In this document: positions 60,319-64,000 of the stretch, piece by piece | Layout of the letters: each line of letters begins with the position of its first letter | How positions within the stretch are numbered: position 1 is the first letter of the stretch | Assembly (NCBI RefSeq): GCF_027924405.1 | Contig: NZ_AP026978.1 | Location: forward strand, 6,944,001-7,008,000 | Reading direction: 5' to 3' | DNA length: 64,000 bases | Source of the DNA: Nocardia sputorum | Lineage (GTDB): Bacteria > Actinomycetota > Actinomycetes > Mycobacteriales > Mycobacteriaceae | The notes under the pieces: generated by a model | The model's input: the letters and a program-made list of their open reading frames with translations, nothing else | Database searches by the model: none | What the model was told of the DNA's origin: nothing | Translations under genes and position numbers: made by a program

Positions 60319-60570
60319 TCAGGGCTGGCGGGGGCGGGTTGCGGTGGTGGGGCTTGTGCGGTTATCTCTGCGGCGAGCGAGTCCAGCGAGGCCGGCGAGG
60401 CCGAGGAGGCCGAGGAGGCCCCACAGGCCGGTCTTGTCACTGTGGTCGTCGTCGACGCGGGTTTCTTGGGCTGTCTGTGTGGTCGCAGCAGCAGGGGTCG
60501 CTTCGACTGTTCCGACTCCGCCGAATGTGAGGATCAGGGCTGTCAAGGGGATCGCGATGGTCTTGCGCAT
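60319..60570 (-). CDS. WGxxG-CTERM-like small surface protein
   Basis: An 83-residue protein. Signal peptide (TIAIPLTALILTFGGVG), a short polar Thr/Asp-rich stretch (TTQTAQETRVDDDHSDKTG), then GLWGLLGLLGLAGLAGLARR followed by basic residues. This tripartite C-terminus (Trp-Gly motif, hydrophobic helix, Arg cluster) resembles the WGxxGxxG-CTERM sorting signal known from Bacilli, where a dedicated protease processes it. The mature peptide would be about 25 residues. AAGGGAG precedes the ATG. A GTTT-N15-GGGTAC promoter lies 38 bases upstream. The sorting partner is not in the window. Confidence 0.72.
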   Translation of the reverse strand: MRKTIAIPLTALILTFGGVGTVEATPAAATTQTAQETRVDDDHSDKTGLWGLLGLLGLAGLAGLARRRDNRTSPTTATRPRQP

Positions 60571-60607
60571 AGTGCATCACTCCCTTTCGCTCGATGACCC
60601 CACGGCG

Positions 60608-60632
60608 GTACCCGGCGGGAAAGATCGGAAAC
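60608..60632 (-). promoter_or_regulatory. SigB/SigF-type promoter of CTERM gene
   Basis: On the complement: GTTT (60629-60632), 15-base spacer, GGGTAC (60608-60613). Confidence 0.6.
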
Positions 60633-60658
60633 ACGACACGATCGTTTGCGGGGCAGGC

Positions 60659-60988
60659 ATGGAAAACAAGCGGACAAGTTGGCGGGTGGAACTCCTTATG
60701 CCCGAGCACGTCATCAAGCGCGAGCTGACCGCGACAGCGCTCGAGCCCGCTCGACTGATCGATCCAAAAGCGGTCTGGCACCTGATCGCGCGGCAGCTGG
60801 GGGTAGTGCCATCCGTGAGTGGGGACCATGTCATCGGAGACCAGGGGCATATATCGAGTGTCTCCACGGGGCGGACATCGGTGATGACGCCGTCATCGCC
60901 GGGGGTCTATCCCGCGCTGATTTTGGTGATGACCGCGTCATCACCAAAGCTGGTATGGTCTGTCGTGAAATGTAGTGACGCGTCGTGA
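60659..60988 (+). CDS. Unassigned open frame near attR
   Basis: A 109-residue frame starting MENKRTSWRVELLMPEHVIK and later reading across both GATGAC palindromes. The N-terminal 50 residues have plausible protein composition (ELTATALEPARLIDPKAVWH), but no family is recognised. The second half is palindrome-derived. It could be the end of a decayed gene. No clear ribosome-binding site. Confidence 0.2.
   Translation: MENKRTSWRVELLMPEHVIKRELTATALEPARLIDPKAVWHLIARQLGVVPSVSGDHVIGDQGHISSVSTGRTSVMTPSSPGVYPALILVMTASSPKLVWSVVKCSDAS
60880..60900. repeat. Palindrome near attR (1)
   Basis: GGTGATGAC-GCC-GTCATCGCC, one mismatch in the arms. Confidence 0.7.
60922..60948. repeat. Palindrome near attR (2)
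   Basis: Perfect 12-bp arms TTTGGTGATGAC and GTCATCACCAAA around CGC; same core as the other two island-end palindromes. Confidence 0.8.
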
Positions 60989-61059
60989 AACGGCAGTTGA
61001 GCGGCAGTGTTGCGCAAGGGGCAGCTCGCTGACCTGGTAAAACGACGGGTGTGCGGACG

Positions 61060-61076
61060 AGTCCTCCTAGGCCCAC
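61060..61076 (+). repeat. attR: attR of the island
   Basis: Second 17-bp copy, not part of any tRNA. The flanking base on the right (TCTCTTC) is presumably the original host sequence after tRNA-Ile. Confidence 0.85.
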
Positions 61077-61315
61077 TCTCTTCACCTCATTCGGTCGCCG
61101 ACCATTCGAATCCCTGGCACTGCTGATCCAGCGGTCGCGGTTGTTCTCGGCGGAAAGCGGAACTCTCGGTCGTTGCGGGACGTTCGCTGTGCGAACATTG
61201 ACCTCGTGGAGCTGCCGCGGCACCTACCGGGCAATGCCCACCCAACTCCGAGCACGAGGTCCGGGGCGAAGCCCGCCGGGCGGGTTCGCATGCCACAGAA
61301 CCCGCGAAACGACAA

Positions 61316-61344
61316 AGGCTCATGCTCCCTATGAGCATGAGCCT
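61316..61344 (-). terminator. Terminator after tRNA-Ala
   Basis: AGGCTCATGCTC (61316-61327) pairs perfectly with GAGCATGAGCCT (61333-61344) around CCTAT. It ends in TTTGTCG on the tRNA strand. Confidence 0.8.
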
Positions 61345-61352
61345 CCGAGGAG

Positions 61353-61425
61353 TGGAGCCTAGGGGAATCGAACCCCTAACCCCTGCCTTGCAAAGGCAGT
61401 GCTCTGCCAATTGAGCTAAGGCCCC
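61353..61425 (-). tRNA. alaT: tRNA-Ala(TGC)
   Basis: On the complement: acceptor GGGGCCT/AGGCTCC with the G3-U70 wobble pair that identifies alanine tRNAs, D arm AGCTCAATTGGCAGAGC, anticodon loop TTTGCAA (anticodon TGC), T arm AGGGGTTCGATTCCCCT, discriminator A. No CCA is encoded. It lies just right of the island and points toward it. Confidence 0.98.
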
Positions 61426-61554
61426 GTCGTGCGCGTACAGACGCCTGGAAAACGGTACCTTCTCGCCGTTGACACGGTCAAAACGGCAGGTTGTCGTCGA
61501 GAAATCCGAGCGCCGTCGGCAGCGCGAGCGGGTGACGCCCTCGGACCGGCGCGA

Positions 61555-62220
61555 TCAGGCGGCGTCGCCGCGCTCGAGCACGTCGTCGAGGGACGGCAGG
61601 GGGCGCGAGCAGATGTCGCGCGCCTCGTCGGCGGGAAGTCCGAACATCCGCAGCAGATCCTCGGTGATCTGATCGGTGGCGGCCGCGTCGTCGCGGTCGG
61701 GGTGATCGTGCAGCAGCTGGCCCAGGCACAGGGCGGCGCCGGCCACGATGGTCATGGAGAGTTCCGCATCGCTCGTCCGGAACCGGCCCGCGCGAGCGGC
61801 GGCCTCGATATCGCGACGAGCGCGCGGGGCGAGTCCTTTCTCGGATCCGGTCAAGATCAGCCCGTTGTTCAGCAGCACCTTGCTGGAGGTGGGGATTCTC
61901 CGGTGCAGACGGCCGGTCAATCGGAAACTCTGCGCGAAGACTTCGGCGGGGTCCTCGATGCCTTCGGACAAGGTGTCGAGCACGGCGCCGTGCATCTCGA
62001 GCGCTTCTTCCACTGCCGCCCGGAGTAGGTCCTCCCGGCTCTGGAAGTGGTTGTAGAACGACCCCATGCCCACGTCGGCGGCCTGGGTGATCTCCAGGAT
62101 CGGTGCGTTCGATCTGCCGGTCGCGATGAACGCCTGGGCCGCGGTTATCAGGGCGGCGCGGGTACGGGCCTTGCGGCGCTCCAAGCGGTTGGGCTCCGCC
62201 GTCCCGGTTCGATCGGTCAT
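61555..62220 (-). CDS. TetR-family repressor
   Basis: A 221-residue TetR regulator. The helix-turn-helix is at residues 20-65 (RAALITAAQAFIATGRSNAP, then ADVGMGSFYNHFQSREDLL). The ligand domain is unlike well-known families and cannot be assigned. It is divergent from the extradiol dioxygenase gene; two TGACGAnnTCRTCA palindromes in the shared region (62275-62288, 62321-62334) are the expected operators. It probably represses the ring-cleavage operon and is relieved by an aromatic intermediate. Confidence 0.9.
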   Translation of the reverse strand: MTDRTGTAEPNRLERRKARTRAALITAAQAFIATGRSNAPILEITQAADVGMGSFYNHFQSREDLLRAAVEEALEMHGAVLDTLSEGIEDPAEVFAQSFRLTGRLHRRIPTSSKVLLNNGLILTGSEKGLAPRARRDIEAAARAGRFRTSDAELSMTIVAGAALCLGQLLHDHPDRDDAAATDQITEDLLRMFGLPADEARDICSRPLPSLDDVLERGDAA

Positions 62221-62274
62221 GCCCGCTCCTCTCTGTCGGGTGCATCGACCATCGTAGCCGCCAGCGCTCAGTTA

Positions 62275-62288
62275 TGACGAATTCATCA
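62275..62288. promoter_or_regulatory. TetR operator O1
   Basis: TGACGAATTCATCA, a palindrome with one mismatch. Confidence 0.6.
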
Positions 62289-62320
62289 GGAGAAGTCTTG
62301 ACTGAATATTGCGTCGTATG

Positions 62321-62334
62321 TGACGATATCGTCA
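62321..62334. promoter_or_regulatory. TetR operator O2
   Basis: TGACGATATCGTCA, a perfect 14-bp palindrome 46 bp from O1. A TTGACT (-35-like) lies between the two. Confidence 0.7.
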
Positions 62335-62354
62335 GCAAATGGAGGGAGTGGCCG

Positions 62355-63488
62355 ATGTCCGACCAGCACGACCCGCACACCGGACTGCACAGCGAGTACG
62401 GCGCGCAGGCGGGCGAGCATCCGGGACGGGCGCGCGATCCGATCGTGAAGGTGCACGATCTGGCGTGGCTGGAGTTCGAGAAGCCGGACCTCGAGCGCGC
62501 CGAGGTCTTCGCGCACGCTTTCGGCTTCGCCACCGCGTTGCGCACGGCCGACGAGCTGCACTTGCGGGGCACCGACCCGCAGTCGCCCTGCGTGCTGATC
62601 CGTCGAGGCATGCGTTCGCGATTCGCCGGACCGGCCTTCCGCGCGGCGGACACTGCGGACTTGCTCCGGCTGGCCGACGCCGCAGGAAGCACGGTGGCTG
62701 CCCTGCCCGACACTTTGGGCGGATCCACCGTCGATCTGACCGACCCCAGTGGATTACGGGTGCGGGTGGTAGCCGACACCGACCAACTCCCGGCTCTGCC
62801 GGCGCAGCCGCCGCACACGCTCAACTTCGGGCACGAAGTCGCGCGCGTGAACCGGACGCAGCGGCCGCCTCGCTCGCCTGCGCTGGTTCAGCGGCTGGGG
62901 CATGTGGTGGTGCAGACCACCAAGTACCGTCGCACGCTCGATTGGTATCTCCGGAACTTGGGGCTGATCGTCAGCGACTTCCTCTACTACCCGGGGCAAC
63001 GCGAACGCGGTCCGGTGATGAGCTTCATCCGCTGTGATCGCGGCCGGACACCCGCCGACCATCACACACTGGCGCTGGTGCTCGGCCCGGCCAACCGCTA
63101 CGTGCACTCTGCCTACCAAGTCGCCGACCTGGATGCCCTGGCCGCGGGCGGAGAGTACCTGCGCGATCACGGTTATCACCGGTCGTGGGGGATCGGCAGG
63201 CATGTCCAGGGCAGCCAGATCTTCGACTACTGGCGCGACCCGGACGGATTCCTCGTCGAACACTTCAGCGACGGCGACATGTTCGACTGCACGCTCGAAC
63301 CCGGCTGGGCGCCGTTCACCGCCTCCGGGCTGGCGCAGTGGGGGCCGCCTGCCAGCAAAGACTTCCTCGGCCTCAAACCGGGCCGGGAATCCCTCCGCGA
63401 GCTGCGCGCGATGGCCGACGCGCTGCGCGAGGACAACGAATTCGATCTCCGTCGCCTGCGCGGCCTGTTGAAAGTAGCTGCTTCATGA
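62355..63488 (+). CDS. Extradiol ring-cleavage dioxygenase (VOC family)
   Basis: A 377-residue two-domain VOC protein of the 2,3-dihydroxybiphenyl 1,2-dioxygenase type. The C-terminal catalytic domain has Fe ligands His in RLGHVVVQTTKY, His in ADHHTLALVLG and Glu in DGFLVEHFSDGD, so it should be active. The N-terminal domain (residues 25-150) is the inactive duplicate. The substrate is a catechol-like aromatic or steroid intermediate. GGAGGGAG precedes ATG 62355. Four-base overlap with the next gene (63485-63488). Regulated by the adjacent TetR. Confidence 0.88.
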   Translation: MSDQHDPHTGLHSEYGAQAGEHPGRARDPIVKVHDLAWLEFEKPDLERAEVFAHAFGFATALRTADELHLRGTDPQSPCVLIRRGMRSRFAGPAFRAADTADLLRLADAAGSTVAALPDTLGGSTVDLTDPSGLRVRVVADTDQLPALPAQPPHTLNFGHEVARVNRTQRPPRSPALVQRLGHVVVQTTKYRRTLDWYLRNLGLIVSDFLYYPGQRERGPVMSFIRCDRGRTPADHHTLALVLGPANRYVHSAYQVADLDALAAGGEYLRDHGYHRSWGIGRHVQGSQIFDYWRDPDGFLVEHFSDGDMFDCTLEPGWAPFTASGLAQWGPPASKDFLGLKPGRESLRELRAMADALREDNEFDLRRLRGLLKVAAS

Positions 63489-64000
63489 GTGTTTCCGTGC
63501 TCCGTACCGCCGACGCTTGGTGGGTGATCACACCCGCGGGCGCGGCCAGAGTCGATACCGCCGCGACCACCACCGGGCAATTGCTGGGGGATCGGCAGGC
63601 CATCCGCGCGGCGTCGGCGAGCAGTGCAGTCGTGCCGGTCGAGAGCCTGTCGCCGGTCTCCCCGGTGACCGCGCCGTGCCGGGTGGTCGCCCAGATGACG
63701 AACTTCGCCTCGCACGTGAAGGATTCCGGCGGTGATCCGGCGACGGTGCCGCTGACGTTCTTCCGCAAGGCATCGGGGTCGATCAGCGGCCCGCACGACG
63801 ACGTCGTCCGGCCCCCGCACGTGCGGTTGCTGGATTACGAGGTGGAGATCGGCCTGGTGTTCGGTCGCGATATGCCGGTCGGATCGGAGATCACGAGCGA
63901 CAACCTCGCCGACTACATCGCCGGTCTGGTCGCCACCAACGACATCTCCGCCCGCGACATCCAATTGCCGAAAACTCAGTTCTACGAAGCGAAGTCCTAT
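63485..64000 (+). CDS. Fumarylacetoacetate hydrolase-family protein (partial)
   Basis: The first 172 residues of an FAH-family protein; it runs off the right edge. The FAH fold shows TNFASHVKDSGG, FFRKASGSISGPHDD and the metal-binding Glu motif DYEVEIGLVFG, followed by YIAGLVATNDISARDIQ. Following an extradiol dioxygenase it likely hydrolyses or hydrates the ring-fission product. ATG 63485 overlaps the dioxygenase stop, showing coupled translation. The rest of the operon is outside the window. Confidence 0.85.
   Translation, partial: MSVSVLRTADAWWVITPAGAARVDTAATTTGQLLGDRQAIRAASASSAVVPVESLSPVSPVTAPCRVVAQMTNFASHVKDSGGDPATVPLTFFRKASGSISGPHDDVVRPPHVRLLDYEVEIGLVFGRDMPVGSEITSDNLADYIAGLVATNDISARDIQLPKTQFYEAKSY

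Larger units (their letters stand above)
45980..61076. mobile_element. 15.1-kb genomic island in tRNA-Ile
   Basis: Bounded by a perfect 17-bp direct repeat, AGTCCTCCTAGGCCCAC, at 45980-45996 (inside tRNA-Ile) and 61060-61076. It interrupts the tRNA-Ile to tRNA-Ala spacing seen in relatives. Cargo: oxidative-stress, respiratory and regulatory genes plus an IS21 element. No tyrosine or serine integrase, excisionase or replication gene is seen, so it is non-autonomous or has lost its int gene. Symmetric GATGAC/GTCATC palindromes lie near both ends. The boundary call rests on sequence repeats and gene content only. Confidence 0.82.
60571..61352. other. Right end of island and attR flank
   Basis: 782 bases between the CTERM gene and tRNA-Ala, without a supported gene. 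It holds the CTERM promoter, an unassigned 109-residue open frame (ATG 60659-60988), two GATGAC palindromes, attR at 61060-61076 and, beyond the island, the tRNA-Ala terminator. 61077-61315 shows nothing recognisable. Confidence 0.55.

Noticed and set aside
60203..60988. 261-codon frame over the CTERM gene
   Set aside because: It is antisense to the CTERM gene in its first half; only the part after 60659 is kept, at low confidence.

Overview
The window is GC-rich actinobacterial DNA spanning the chromosomal replication origin. It is most likely from Nocardia or a close relative in the Mycobacteriales. The gene order pcnA, mutT4, a DUF6049-type protein, murJ, sigM, anti-sigma, trxB, trxA, cwlM, GNAT, parB, parA, rsmG, jag, yidC, yidD, rnpA, rpmH, dnaA, dnaN, recF, dciA, gyrB, gyrA, DUF3566, tRNA-Ile is the conserved block known from Mycobacterium, and the protein sequences resemble those families closely.

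Layout. 1-8.9 kb: accessory metabolism (pirin, NUDIX, MFS exporter, secreted DUF4185 protein, pxpABC 5-oxoprolinase). 8.9-23.3 kb: CCA-adding enzyme, then a rightward cell-envelope and redox block. 23.4-31.3 kb: the leftward parAB/rsmG/yidC/rnpA/rpmH arm. The parA-rsmG gap carries several parS-like sites and a 43-codon remnant of serA. 31.3-34.8 kb: dnaA and oriC. The dnaA-dnaN gap holds a 22-bp repeat built on CTCGAG palindromes at 11-bp steps, and a DnaA-box/DnaA-trio module. 34.8-45.7 kb: dnaN, recF, dciA, an alpha/beta hydrolase, gyrB, gyrA and a DUF3566 protein.

45.98-61.08 kb is a genomic island of about 15.1 kb. It sits in the 3' end of tRNA-Ile(GAT) and is bounded by a perfect 17-bp direct repeat of the tRNA end. 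No integrase is visible. It carries a decayed phoU, a zinc alcohol/formaldehyde dehydrogenase with a partner of unknown function, an MBL-fold protein, a DUF2231 membrane protein, a GAF-ANTAR regulator with a SpoIIE/PP2C phosphatase, an intact IS21-family element (2154 bp, 5-bp target duplication), Mn catalase, a hemerythrin, a DUF4142 protein, an extra cytochrome c oxidase subunit I fused in frame to an unknown membrane module, and a WGxxG-CTERM-like surface protein. Three of its transcription units start with the same promoter pattern, GTTT-15 nt-GGGTA, typical of actinobacterial SigB/SigF stress sigma factors. A fourth has a near match. Because SpoIIE-type phosphatases classically switch on such sigma factors, the island reads as a mobile oxidative-stress module that carries its own possible switch.

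61.3-64 kb: tRNA-Ala(TGC), a TetR repressor with twin operators, and the start of an aromatic ring-cleavage operon (extradiol-type VOC dioxygenase, FAH-family hydrolase cut by the window end).
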